A DNA stretch of 23,578 bases from the NCBI GenBank assembly GCA_037384645.1, contig JARRNT010000076.1, positions 1 through 23,578 of the forward strand, written 5' to 3'. The stretch is from RI-92 sp037384645. Lineage in GTDB: Bacteria > Pseudomonadota > Gammaproteobacteria > UBA6429 > Thiohalophilaceae. Below, in pieces: positions 15,495 to 22,467 of this stretch. The position numbers and the translations under genes are program-made. How positions within the stretch are numbered: the stretch's first letter is position 1; each line of letters begins with the position of its first letter. The notes under the pieces were generated by a model, which saw nothing but the letters and a program-made list of their open reading frames with translations, had not been told where the DNA came from and did not search any database.

Positions 15495-16850
15495 ATGGCG
15501 CTTAATCACTGGTCTGAGAATAATCCGTTTAGTTATCTCAATAAACACCTTACCAGGCTGGTCAAGGGACGGCTCTGGTTAAAGGTCCTGATCGGCATGA
15601 TGTCAGGCATTGTCGTTGGCATCCTGATCGGGCCAACGACCGGCTGGGTAAAACCGGATATCGCCACCGCGATCGGTAACTGGCTGGCGATGCCGGGCCA
15701 GCTATTCCTGACCCTGATCCAGATGATCGTCATGCCATTGATCTTCGCCTCGGTGGTGCGCGGCCTCACTGCCAGTGAGAGCTTCGAACAGCTGCGAAAA
15801 ATGGGCCTGGGCGTGGTGCTGTATTTTGTCGTCACTACCACGATTGCCATTATTATTGGCATCGGGGTGGCACAGCTCATCAATCCCGGCAGTTTTGTCG
15901 AAGCCGGTAGTTTGAAGGCCTCTGTCGCCGCAGCGAATTCTGCCCCGGCCGCTGTCCCCAATCTGGCTGACCTGCCGCATAAGCTGATCACGATCCTGCC
16001 CACCAACCCGTTAACCTCCATGGTCGAGGGCCAGATGTTGCAAGTGGTCCTGTTCGCGATTGTGATGGGCGTCGCGCTGGTCATGATGCGCAAGACGCAA
16101 TCGAAACCGTTACTTGACCTGATGGCATCCTTGCAGGAAGTGTGCATGACCGTGGTGGGTTGGGCCATGCGTCTGGCGCCGTTTGCTGTGTTTGGACTGA
16201 TAGCACAACTGACGACGAAAATCGGCCTCAATGCGTTGATTGGAATGGGTGTCTATGTCGGGACCGTCATGTTGGGTTTGTTCATCCTGTTGCTGATCTA
16301 TCTGATCATTATTTTTATTTCGACGCGCGAATCACCGCTACGATTTTTACGATCGATTCGTGACGTTATGCTCCTGGCGTTTTCCACCTCGAGCTCGGCG
16401 GCCGTGATGCCGCTGTCGATTAAGACCGCGGAGGAAAACCTCAAGGTCCATCCCTCGGTGTCGCAGTTTGTCATTCCCCTCGGTGCCACCATCAATATGA
16501 ACGGCACGGCCCTGTACCAGGGGGTCGCGACTATCTTTCTGGCGCAGGTGTTTGGCGTGGACCTGGGCATGAGTGTCCTGTTGCTGGTGATCGTGACAGC
16601 GGTGGGTGCCTCGATTGGTTCACCCGGGACACCCGGTGTGGGCATCGTCATTCTGGCGATGGTGCTCGAAACCGCCGGCATCCCGACCGCGGGGATAGTC
16701 CTGATCCTGGGTGTGGATCGCATACTCGACATGAGCCGGACCGCGGTGAATGTCTGTGGAGACCTGGTCGCCGCCAGCTTAATGGATCGCTGGATGGTTC
16801 AGACCGAAATGCTGACGGAGCCGGTTACATCAGAACCGGCAGGGGAGTGA
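15495..16850 (+). CDS. Dicarboxylate/amino acid:cation symporter (DAACS, GltP/DctA type)
   Basis: A 451-residue sodium- or proton-coupled transporter of the DAACS family, acting in the inner membrane on C4-dicarboxylates, glutamate or aspartate. It has the eight-helix, two-hairpin pattern. Signature segments are the serine-rich HP1 loop STSSSAAVMPLS (about 297-308), NMNGTALYQG in TM7 (334-343), the HP2 loop GSPGTPGVG (376-383), and TM8 DRILDMSRTAVNVCGD (408-423). The substrate residues known from GltPh are kept as D412, R415 and N419, and the sodium-site residues as D408 and D423. The usual NMDGT Asp is Asn336 here, which may alter a sodium site. A long loop at about 133-165 separates TM3 and TM4. 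AGGGTG lies upstream of the ATG. Confidence 0.93.
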   Translation: MALNHWSENNPFSYLNKHLTRLVKGRLWLKVLIGMMSGIVVGILIGPTTGWVKPDIATAIGNWLAMPGQLFLTLIQMIVMPLIFASVVRGLTASESFEQLRKMGLGVVLYFVVTTTIAIIIGIGVAQLINPGSFVEAGSLKASVAAANSAPAAVPNLADLPHKLITILPTNPLTSMVEGQMLQVVLFAIVMGVALVMMRKTQSKPLLDLMASLQEVCMTVVGWAMRLAPFAVFGLIAQLTTKIGLNALIGMGVYVGTVMLGLFILLLIYLIIIFISTRESPLRFLRSIRDVMLLAFSTSSSAAVMPLSIKTAEENLKVHPSVSQFVIPLGATINMNGTALYQGVATIFLAQVFGVDLGMSVLLLVIVTAVGASIGSPGTPGVGIVILAMVLETAGIPTAGIVLILGVDRILDMSRTAVNVCGDLVAASLMDRWMVQTEMLTEPVTSEPAGE

Positions 16851-16892
16851 TGGGCGTGGCAGGTGACAGATCAGGGCGCACTGTAAGCATCG

Positions 16893-16915
16893 TTTTACTC
16901 TGACCCCAAATATTT
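16893..16915. repeat. Repeat family C (copy 2, one arm)
   Basis: TTTTACTCTGACCCCAAATA followed by TTT matches the right arm and flank of the family C element seen at 4533, 19841, 20863 and 22439. It is a single arm with no matching left arm nearby. It lies 40 bases after the symporter stop codon. Confidence 0.65.
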
Positions 16916-16971
16916 CCAAATATTCTATAATTAAAGCACTCCGATTATTTTAATTCTATCGTTTAGCAGTC

Positions 16972-17532
16972 ATGAAACAGCTAGCAAAATTAATGATAGT
17001 ATTTCTGTTCCTTGTCATGCCGGCGGAGGTAACCAATGTTTTTGCGGAAACTTCGTTATCACAACAGCTGGCACATTGTGCCGCGATAGGCAATAGTCAG
17101 GAGCGGCTTGCCTGTTATGACGAGCTGGCACAGCAAAATTCGGCCAATGCAGGCCAGTCCGCGGGTCCGAAGTTTATTCAGCCACCCGCAACATTTCTTG
17201 ACTCACATCTGGTTTCTCACCGGTGGAAGGCCGAATATACCCTGACGGTACGAAGCTTTGTTGATCTCATTTCCCATACCGTCATGGAGAATGGGAAACA
17301 TATCACTGTGCAAGGCTGGAGTCGGGATAAAAACGACTACGTCCTTCATATTACGATGCGGAAACCAGTGAAGCTGCATTTTCTGCCTGGACCATCCACT
17401 AAAGGCGACAAGTCCATGAGCCTGCTACGCGATGTGAAAATGGATGGATATATATCTGGGGCTGATCAGTTCATTATGACCATTGCGGCGATGGATACAG
17501 ATAAAAAAGCAGATAATAAAAACACGCACTAA
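16972..17532 (+). CDS. Exported protein with an RLACYD motif, function unknown
   Basis: A 186-residue protein with a signal peptide (MKQLAKLMIVFLFLVMPAEV, cleavage likely after FAE near residue 26). The first mature segment has HCAAIGNSQERLACYDELAQ, a C-x(n)-RLACYD pattern found at the N-terminus of many periplasmic gammaproteobacterial proteins, where the two Cys likely form a disulfide. A Pro-rich linker follows and then a beta-rich domain (EYTLTVRSF..., YVLHITMRKPVKL). The tail is Lys/Asp-rich. No ribosome-binding site is clear before the ATG. I cannot name the family. It is followed by the HIT gene on the other strand. Confidence 0.72.
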   Translation: MKQLAKLMIVFLFLVMPAEVTNVFAETSLSQQLAHCAAIGNSQERLACYDELAQQNSANAGQSAGPKFIQPPATFLDSHLVSHRWKAEYTLTVRSFVDLISHTVMENGKHITVQGWSRDKNDYVLHITMRKPVKLHFLPGPSTKGDKSMSLLRDVKMDGYISGADQFIMTIAAMDTDKKADNKNTH

Positions 17533-17550
17533 TGTTTAGGAGGCGGATGC

Positions 17551-17661
17551 ATGGCGAGTATAGAGCCCCCCATTATTTTGGGAAACCGCAATGCAGTGAT
17601 TCTATTGTATAGAAGGTCTGTGCAGAAAAAGTCTGGGCGCTCAGGATTTCCGGTGTTCTGA
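17551..17661 (+). CDS. Possible 36-residue small protein
   Basis: ATG 17551 is preceded by a full AGGAGG with 7-base spacing, only 18 bases after the upstream stop codon. It encodes MASIEPPIILGNRNAVILLY followed by a basic tail (RRSVQKKSGRSG). It overlaps the end of the HIT gene on the opposite strand by 21 bases. The only support is the strong ribosome-binding site and spacing, so it may be chance. Confidence 0.25.
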   Translation: MASIEPPIILGNRNAVILLYRRSVQKKSGRSGFPVF

Positions 17662-18003
17662 TCCTGGTTTCTTAGGGACGTCGTCCTTTTGACGGCGGGG
17701 CACCAGGTGAAAATGTACATGGTGGATGCGCTGTCCGGCAATGCTCCCGGCGTTGGTACCGAAATTGAATCCCTTGACCGTCGGGTCGAGCGTCAGAATG
17801 TCAGTCCGGCATGTCTTGATCAGTGCAAACATTCTCAGTAATACAGCAGGCGGCAGATCAAAAATGGTCTGGTGATGGGGTTTGCTGATGATGAGGGTAT
17901 GCAAATCGGTGACTGGATGGATATCACGGATGGCATAACAGAGGTCGTTCTCTGCAATAATTTCAAGGTTATTATTGGTGCAAAATATGCAGTTGCTCGC
18001 CAT
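17641..18003 (-). CDS. HIT family (histidine triad) nucleotide hydrolase
   Basis: A 120-residue cytoplasmic HIT-domain protein, about the normal length. HIT proteins hydrolyse nucleoside phosphoramidates or dinucleoside polyphosphates, using the middle His of the H-x-H-x-H motif. Visible are an N-terminal zinc-type pair CIFC (Cys5, Cys8), the strand FRDIHPVTDLHTLIISKPHH-like segment (27-44), GFNFGTNAGSIAGQ (78-91), and the catalytic triad HVHFHLVPRR with His95, His97 and His99. The exact substrate cannot be read. There is no clear ribosome-binding site. It is a single gene on the minus strand, convergent with the exported protein gene at 16972. Confidence 0.92.
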   Translation of the reverse strand: MASNCIFCTNNNLEIIAENDLCYAIRDIHPVTDLHTLIISKPHHQTIFDLPPAVLLRMFALIKTCRTDILTLDPTVKGFNFGTNAGSIAGQRIHHVHFHLVPRRQKDDVPKKPGSEHRKS

Positions 18004-18390
18004 GACAATATGTTCAGTTATTCAAGCTAACGATATGTCAATAATGATAGGCAATAGCTGTCACCAAAAAAAGGAAAATGGTTGCTGAAAATAATATTTT
18101 TACAAAAGACCTGGGTGATGACTATTATATTTGTAAGGTTGTAAACGCATATTTTTAATGTGTAGGGCAGGCCGCCATTCTTGCAGTTACTCATCTCAAT
18201 TCGTGCAAACGAGTTTGATACGCAACATTTTGGTGCTTTTACCAGGCCCTTGATACTGCATTGGTCCTTTCCAACCTTACTGAAACTCATTGTATTTTCG
18301 TAAAAATTCGATTTATCAGGATAATCTACAGGGTATTGGTATGGAGATTGCTCTCGACTGATCATCAGGTGTCAATATCGGAGAAGATGT
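18004..18390. other. Intergenic region upstream of the DUF302 pair
   Basis: This 387-base, AT-rich stretch separates the divergent HIT gene and DUF302 pair. A 112-codon minus-strand frame (18027-18365) is present, but its composition is not protein-like and it lacks a ribosome-binding site. A weak promoter candidate (TTCGTA, 17 bases, GATAAT) lies near 18297-18325. I see nothing else. Confidence 0.4.
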
Positions 18391-18870
18391 ATGACTCGTG
18401 GTATGTCCCTTTCATTCCTGTTTTTATTAGCAGCCGCTATGTTTTTGCCAGCGCAGGGGCAATGTGCCGAGGCACACGACGACATGCAACCGCTGATCAT
18501 TGTTACCACGACCAAGACAATGCAGCAGGCTTTAGCAGCTGTCAAAGTCGCGATTGCCAACAACAACTATGTTTTTATAAGAAAGCAAACGATAAATAGT
18601 CACCTGATCGATAAAAACCAGGAAGATCACAAAATCATACTGGTGTATTTTTGCAACTTTTCCATGCTGCACCGGGCATTACGATTAGAAAAAAGGGTGG
18701 GCGTGTTTCTGCCATGTAAGATCACCCTGATACAGAAAGCTGATCACGTCGAGATGGTGGCGATTAATCCAAAATTTATCAGCTATCGACTAAAGGAAAA
18801 ACGCCTCGATAAGATATGCAAACAGCTGATCGAGGACTACATGGCTATCCTTGAGGATGCGTCGATATGA
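18391..18870 (+). CDS. Exported DUF302 domain protein (first of a pair)
   Basis: A 159-residue protein with a signal peptide (MTRGMSLSFLFLLAAAMFLP, cleavage near AQGQCAEA). The mature part has the DUF302 layout: an N-terminal strand, a helix that begins TMQQALAAVKVAIANNNYVF, a middle strand KIILVYFCNFSMLHRAL and a C-terminal GVFLPCKITLIQKADHVEM strand pair, then helices. DUF302 proteins are small and often found beside sulfur-metabolism or stress genes; the role is unknown. Here both copies are exported, while many DUF302 proteins are cytoplasmic. GGAG lies 8 bases before the ATG. Its stop overlaps the start of the next gene by 4 bases (ATGA), so the two are translationally coupled. Confidence 0.8.
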   Translation: MTRGMSLSFLFLLAAAMFLPAQGQCAEAHDDMQPLIIVTTTKTMQQALAAVKVAIANNNYVFIRKQTINSHLIDKNQEDHKIILVYFCNFSMLHRALRLEKRVGVFLPCKITLIQKADHVEMVAINPKFISYRLKEKRLDKICKQLIEDYMAILEDASI

Positions 18871-19319
18871 AAATATCAGTCCTGAGTTTAGCGATAGTAT
18901 TATTCGTTTTTAGTGCACATCTGCGGGCCGAAGAAAGTGTATTTTTCACAGTCTCAAAGCAGGCCAATTATCACGATGCACTCAACGAACTGTCTGAAGT
19001 CATCGGATTTCACGATTATAAGCTGATCAAAATTCAACCAATCGATAAAGGACTGCGCAGCCGAGGTTACCGTGTCCTGGATTACAAGGTGTTATTCTTT
19101 AGTAATGAGCAGCAGGTAAACGATATCCTTGCCGCCAATCCACGTGCCTCTGCATTGTTACCTATGCGGATCATCCTGTATAAAAATGGGAATAAGGTGA
19201 TAGCGAGTACGCCCAACATGAGACTTTGGAAAAGCACGTTTGGCAAAAATCTTCAACCGATGCTTGAACAGTGGGATAAAAATGTGCGTGCAATCATGAC
19301 AGATTTCGCAAGCCATTAA
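18867..19319 (+). CDS. Exported DUF302 domain protein (second of a pair)
   Basis: A 150-residue exported protein with signal peptide MKISVLSLAIVLFVFSAHLR and cleavage near RAEE. It repeats the layout of its upstream neighbour: helix YHDALNELSEVIGFHDYKLI, then LDYKVLFFSNEQQVNDILAA and ALLPMRIILYKNGNKVIAST. Sequence identity between the two is modest, with matches such as LLPMRI against FLPCKI and KVI against VEM, so the duplication is old. The ATGA overlap with 18391-18870 indicates coupled translation and likely one complex or shared role in the periplasm. The first copy has several Cys residues in this core, the second has almost none. Confidence 0.78.
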   Translation: MKISVLSLAIVLFVFSAHLRAEESVFFTVSKQANYHDALNELSEVIGFHDYKLIKIQPIDKGLRSRGYRVLDYKVLFFSNEQQVNDILAANPRASALLPMRIILYKNGNKVIASTPNMRLWKSTFGKNLQPMLEQWDKNVRAIMTDFASH

Positions 19320-19338
19320 AGAAACAAACAATCCATAA

Positions 19339-19479
19339 CGAATTAATAATGCTTCGAAGATATCGGAGGACACCCAATTATTGATTGGTCGTGTGCGACA
19401 AGTGCAACGCTATGCGTTATCGCTGGGGCAGCGTTGGTTGCTGCAAGGGCAGGGGACGAGTCAGCGTCTTTTCAATTAG
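19339..19479 (+). pseudogene. C-terminal gene fragment, family unknown
   Basis: An open stretch of 46 codons after an in-frame TAA encodes SEDTQLLIGRVRQVQRYAL followed by SLGQRWLLQGQGTSQRLFN and a TAG at 19477-19479. It looks like a genuine helical C-terminus but has no start codon or ribosome-binding site. On the other strand near 19505-19535 an AGGAGG and ATG with MDMAKFR then stop looks like a gene start cut short. Both suggest deletion scars in the 662-base gap 19320-19981, the rest of which is repeats. Confidence 0.3.
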
Positions 19480-19670
19480 ATAGTATTACTCTATTTCATC
19501 TTCATCGGAACTTTGCCATGTCCATGGCAGGGCCTCCTATATCTTTTAACTAGAGTTCCTGGGCTAAACAGCTCAAATAGACACTCAGATTACGAATTTA
19601 TCCCAGAAAACGTGCTGTGATATGTGCATGAGTGCATACAGGATTGAAGGGAGAGCCATTGTTTGGCTAT

Positions 19671-19744
19671 TAAATGATGGGTGTCCAGGATTTGCTGTCT
19701 GCGACAAATCTAAATCATTATCATTTGTCACCGACCCTTTTAAT
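19671..19744. repeat. Composite repeat, families E and F (copy 1)
   Basis: TAAATGATGGGTGTCCAGGA at 19671-19690 matches 14447 and 20816. It is followed by TAAATCATTATCATTTGTCA and CCGACCCTTTTAAT (19711-19744), which matches 22399-22431. In the second place this segment runs straight into a family C arm. Confidence 0.6.
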
Positions 19745-19795
19745 CCTGACGGAATTTTCAAACACGCCATTGAATTAGGATTAAGACTTAGTATC

Positions 19796-19887
19796 GGGGT
19801 CAGAGCCCAATTATTTATTACTTGATTTGAATTTAGTTTTTACTCTGATCTCAAATATCCAAATTAATCGTGGTCTGTCCCTATTAC
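19796..19887. repeat. Repeat family C hairpin (copy 3) followed by a family A half copy
   Basis: GGGGTCAGAG (19796-19805) and CTCTGATCTC (19843-19852) form a hairpin with one mismatch, and TCAAATAT follows. Directly after it TTAATCGTGGTCTGTCCCTA begins at 19864, the right arm of family A without its partner. The elements are therefore packed side by side. Confidence 0.6.
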
Positions 19888-19919
19888 ATTCTCTGACACC
19901 TATTTTCCCCCGAGAAAGT

Positions 19920-19970
19920 GGACAGAGGGATTAAATAATGGGCTGATTAATAAATAATCCCTCCGTCCTC
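19920..19970. repeat. Palindromic repeat family B (copy 2), after the VOC gene
   Basis: GGACAGAGGGATTA (19920-19933) pairs with TAATCCCTCCGTCCTC (19955-19970) almost perfectly. It resembles 5254-5313. It ends 11 bases before the stop codon of the VOC gene, so it could act as its terminator. Confidence 0.6.
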
Positions 19971-19981
19971 TTTATCTTGAA

Positions 19982-20437
19982 TTATAACTTAGGCTTTACT
20001 CGCTGTATCACTTGAAGATTGTTGCCCCAAGGATCACGCATATTGATAACTAAATCTCCTACGGGATTCTTAAATTTCTTGAGTATCTTTGCGCCACCTT
20101 CGACCATTTTCTTTGCCAACCTTTCAGCGTCATCGGTGGCAAAAGCAATATGGCTGGCAGCATGGCTTAAGGAGGAATAGCTAACTTTGACCCCCGGTTT
20201 TTTATATAGCTCGAACATACAGTGGTGACCTGGATCGCTCACAAAAATCATCTTTTTACTTGCGGATATAATTTTCAGATCCATATATTTAACATACCAG
20301 TCAGCCACCTGTTTTGGATTTTCTACGTTGATAGCGATATGTTCAAATCGGATGGAAGCAGAAGTCAGTCCTGAATAACCGATAGAGATGCCAACAATAA
20401 GGATAAAGCCAATAATTAATGAAGTGAGTTTCTTCAT
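19982..20437 (-). CDS. Exported VOC (glyoxalase/dioxygenase fold) protein
   Basis: A 151-residue VOC-superfamily protein started at ATG 20437, which has AAGGGGG 5 bases upstream; the frame continues 12 codons further without support. The N-terminus MKKLTSLIIGFILIVGISIG is a signal peptide or membrane anchor, which is unusual since most VOC proteins are cytoplasmic. The domain then follows: FEHIAINVENPKQVADWYVK, CMFELYKKPGV, SHAASHIAFATDDAERLAKK and DLVINMRDPWGNNLQVIQR. Typical metal ligands are a His in the first strand, Glu in FELY, His in SHIAF and a Glu near the end; the last is Gln in LQVIQ. So it may bind metal weakly or act as a binding protein. Substrate unknown. Confidence 0.85.
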   Translation of the reverse strand: MKKLTSLIIGFILIVGISIGYSGLTSASIRFEHIAINVENPKQVADWYVKYMDLKIISASKKMIFVSDPGHHCMFELYKKPGVKVSYSSLSHAASHIAFATDDAERLAKKMVEGGAKILKKFKNPVGDLVINMRDPWGNNLQVIQRVKPKL

Positions 20438-20864
20438 ATAACCCCCTTTTTTTGTATGATAGATGATATCCAACTAGTGATTAACGATAGTCAGGTTAGC
20501 AAAGCATGACAAAATACTGACTGACAAAAATCAATTGTTGGGGATATTTAAACTAACTAAAATAGTCGGTTATCTAGTCTACCTAGTTCTATGCAATATC
20601 TGAGATTGATAACTTTCTCAGCATTATGCAGGCAGCATCGTTTGGGGCAGACCAGGAAAGGGGGTAATGTGATTGTAATTAAATTGCGGCGACACCCGGA
20701 AATGGGGGGTGACAAATGTAAATCATAAAATAATAGAAATAATAGGGGACAGACCACGTTTATTTTGTATATGTGAGTATGCATTCTAAGTAATCGTGGT
20801 CTGTTCCCTATCATCGAATGTTGGGTGTCTAGGATTTCCGGTTCACTTGGTTAGATCGTAATTT
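20438..20864. other. Gap between the VOC and DoxX-like genes, mainly repeats
   Basis: This gap holds the family A palindrome at 20743-20810, a family E half copy (GGGTGTCTAGGATTTCC, about 20823-20838) and the start of a family C arm at 20863 that runs into the DoxX-like gene end. An 85-codon minus-strand frame (20557-20814) is built mostly from the palindrome and is not a gene. The part from 20438 to 20740 shows nothing else. Confidence 0.45.
20743..20810. repeat. Palindromic repeat family A (best copy)
   Basis: TAGGGGACAGACCACGTTTA (20743-20762) and TAATCGTGGTCTGTTCCCTA (20791-20810) pair at 17 of 20 positions with a 28-base loop. This is the least degenerate copy and defines the family: outer TAGGGGACAGACCACG arms about 20 bases long, total 56-68 bases. 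Confidence 0.75.
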
Positions 20865-21869
20865 TTACTCTGACCCCAAATATTCCGACTCCTTTACTTG
20901 CTGGCGCTGCTCCCTGTGCGCGAGCGGTCGCACCTGCACCCAGAGGTAAGCGAAGATGAAAGCGTAGATGATGACATTACCGAGCACATTGCCCCGTACC
21001 CCTGTGCCGGCTGCGGTGTACGGCCCGCCCCAGCCTTCGGCGGTCATCCAGACCGCCAGTGAATAGAGCAGGCCGATCGGGACGAAGAGCTTGAGACCAC
21101 GGCCGGAGAGCAGACTGGCGGCGATCAAGGTCTCCACCACGGCGACAACGATGGCCACCGGGTAGGGTCCAATAAAGTGCACAATGCTAATCACAAACTG
21201 GATAAAGGCTGCGATCCAACCCGGCTGTCCCTGCATCGCGGGCACCAGTTGATCCATAAAGTGGTGCAGAAAGGCGGGTTGCCACTTCAGGATCGCATCG
21301 AACAACCACAGCAGGCCGAAGAGCACCCGTCCGGCGACGAACGGATCGGCTCGCGCTGTGTCATCCTTACTCGCCGCGTCGGACTCGCCCCTGGGTAAAG
21401 CGCTCAGCACAAAAAAGAATGCCAGCATATAGTTCACGAATACGCCGGGGTCGGTCTGGCCGTTAGAGTAGGGAAAGCCCAGGGTATCCAGTGTTGTCCA
21501 GCAGAACAGACTGTAGAGAATGCCGAGCCAGCAGAACTGCCGCACGCGTACGCCGAACATCAGGGACAGGGCGAGGAGCAGATCCAGGGTCACCATGGCA
21601 GCCCCGACAGTGTCCGGTCCCAGCATGTGGATGCCGTGGACGATGGTGTCCAGGTAACCCTGGAGCCAGATCGGGGCGCTGGCGATCGGCTTACTGAAGT
21701 CGTGCAGCAGATTGGCGGCCGCTTGCCCATGGGGCAGGAGCAGCCAACCGCGCAGCTGAAACCAGGCATTGAGAAGCCAGATCGATCCCAGGAGGATACG
21801 TAACGAGGTATAAGCGGTGCGTTTGCCGGTGACGTACAGGGGAGCGTGCTGTTGGACGATTGTGCTCAT
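20865..21869 (-). CDS. DoxX/DoxD-like membrane protein with two repeated halves
   Basis: A 334-residue membrane protein with about eight helices in two similar halves. Half one starts LRILLGSIWLLNAWFQLRG (about 23-41) and half two starts RVLFGLLWLFDAILKWQP (about 180-197); each continues with a helix pair and a Gly-rich loop (LGFPYSNGQTDPGV; EGWGGPYTAAGTGVRGN). This is the DoxX-like four-helix module duplicated. DoxD-type proteins act in thiosulfate:quinone reduction in some archaea, while most bacterial DoxX-like proteins are uncharacterised. The last residues EYLGSE and the TAA stop lie inside a family C repeat, so the C-terminus was replaced or extended by it. GAGGTC lies 9 bases before the ATG. 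Confidence 0.8.
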   Translation of the reverse strand: MSTIVQQHAPLYVTGKRTAYTSLRILLGSIWLLNAWFQLRGWLLLPHGQAAANLLHDFSKPIASAPIWLQGYLDTIVHGIHMLGPDTVGAAMVTLDLLLALSLMFGVRVRQFCWLGILYSLFCWTTLDTLGFPYSNGQTDPGVFVNYMLAFFFVLSALPRGESDAASKDDTARADPFVAGRVLFGLLWLFDAILKWQPAFLHHFMDQLVPAMQGQPGWIAAFIQFVISIVHFIGPYPVAIVVAVVETLIAASLLSGRGLKLFVPIGLLYSLAVWMTAEGWGGPYTAAGTGVRGNVLGNVIIYAFIFAYLWVQVRPLAHREQRQQVKESEYLGSE

Positions 21870-21965
21870 TATTGTTGCGACCTCGGGTTAGTGTCGCCGC
21901 GGCGGGCTGGCGTGGTCTCGTTCAAAAGATTCGACCAGCACAGTGCCACTCAGTTCACCGTTTTA

Positions 21966-22031
21966 TCAGAGCTTATTCTTTGCCTCCAACTGTTTCTGGA
22001 TTTTTTCGACAGCGACGTTGAGTTTGCCTGG
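21966..22031 (-). pseudogene. Very short C-terminal gene scrap
   Basis: Between an upstream TAG (22032-22034) and a TGA (21966-21968) the minus strand encodes GKLNVAVEKIQKQLEAKNK, a charged helical tail of the kind that ends many small proteins. No start or ribosome-binding site exists. It lies next to the family A palindrome and the broken MerR gene, which suggests several deletions in this spot. Support is weak. Confidence 0.2.
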
Positions 22032-22041
22032 CTAAGTACCT

Positions 22042-22099
22042 CGGGAACAGACCGCGTTTTTCTGTCTATGCATTTCAGAAAAAAGTGGTTTGCTCCCGA
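22042..22099. repeat. Palindromic repeat family A at the broken edge of a MerR gene
   Basis: CGGGAACAGACCGCGTTTTT (22042-22061) pairs imperfectly with AAAAGTGGTTTGCTCCCGA (22081-22099). The MerR-like coding sequence becomes recognisable directly after it. Confidence 0.65.
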
Positions 22100-22362
22100 T
22101 TTTCTCTGTTTCTGCTTGTACTGGAACGCATCACCTGGGGACGTGTCGCCGGTTTTTCCCTGGATGAGATCGCAGTGGTGCTGACCCCATCGGGCCCGTC
22201 AATCGACCGGCCCTTACTTCTGGAAAAGGCTGGACAACTGGAGAAAAAATCAGGAAATTGACGGAGGTATGTGACAGTCTTTGTTATGCTGCCGCCTGCG
22301 CGCACAGTCATGTCGACTGTCCTGCGTTCCTGCGCCTTATCTGTATCGTCGGTAAAAATCGG
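22097..22362 (+). pseudogene. MerR-family regulator, N-terminally truncated and frameshifted
   Basis: The frame from about 22100 reads LERITWGRVAGFSLDEIAVV and then LTPSGPSIDRPLLLEKAGQLEKK, the end of the DNA-binding domain and the dimer helix of MerR regulators. It stops at a TGA (22259-22261). After the run of six A at 22244-22249 a different frame continues as the expected C-terminus: IRKLTEVCDSLCYAAACAHS then HVDCPAFLRLI. A seventh A would restore the frame (EKKIRKL). The whole winged helix-turn-helix is missing at the 5' side, where the family A palindrome lies. The Cys/His-rich C-terminal motif is typical of one MerR subgroup. It is not functional as read. Confidence 0.7.
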
Positions 22363-22398
22363 TTCAGGGCGTGCGGGAATGCGGTCGGTGACATACCT

Positions 22399-22462
22399 GA
22401 ATCATTATCATTTGTCACCGACTCTTTTAATCGTCTATTTTTACTCTGACCTCAAATATTTC
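22399..22462. repeat. Composite repeat, families F and C (copy 2)
   Basis: GAATCATTATCATTTGTCAC followed by CGACTCTTTTAAT (22399-22431) matches 19711-19744. It is joined directly to TTTTTACTCTGACCTCAAAT (about 22437-22456), a family C arm. It ends 6 bases before the yjdM stop codon. Confidence 0.6.
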
Positions 22463-22467
22463 GATAA

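Noticed and set aside
18027..18365. 112-codon minus-strand frame between the HIT gene and the DUF302 pair
   Set aside because: Composition is not protein-like, AT-rich, and no ribosome-binding site is present.
19622..19825. 67-codon plus-strand frame
   Set aside because: It is composed mainly of repeat families E, F and C.
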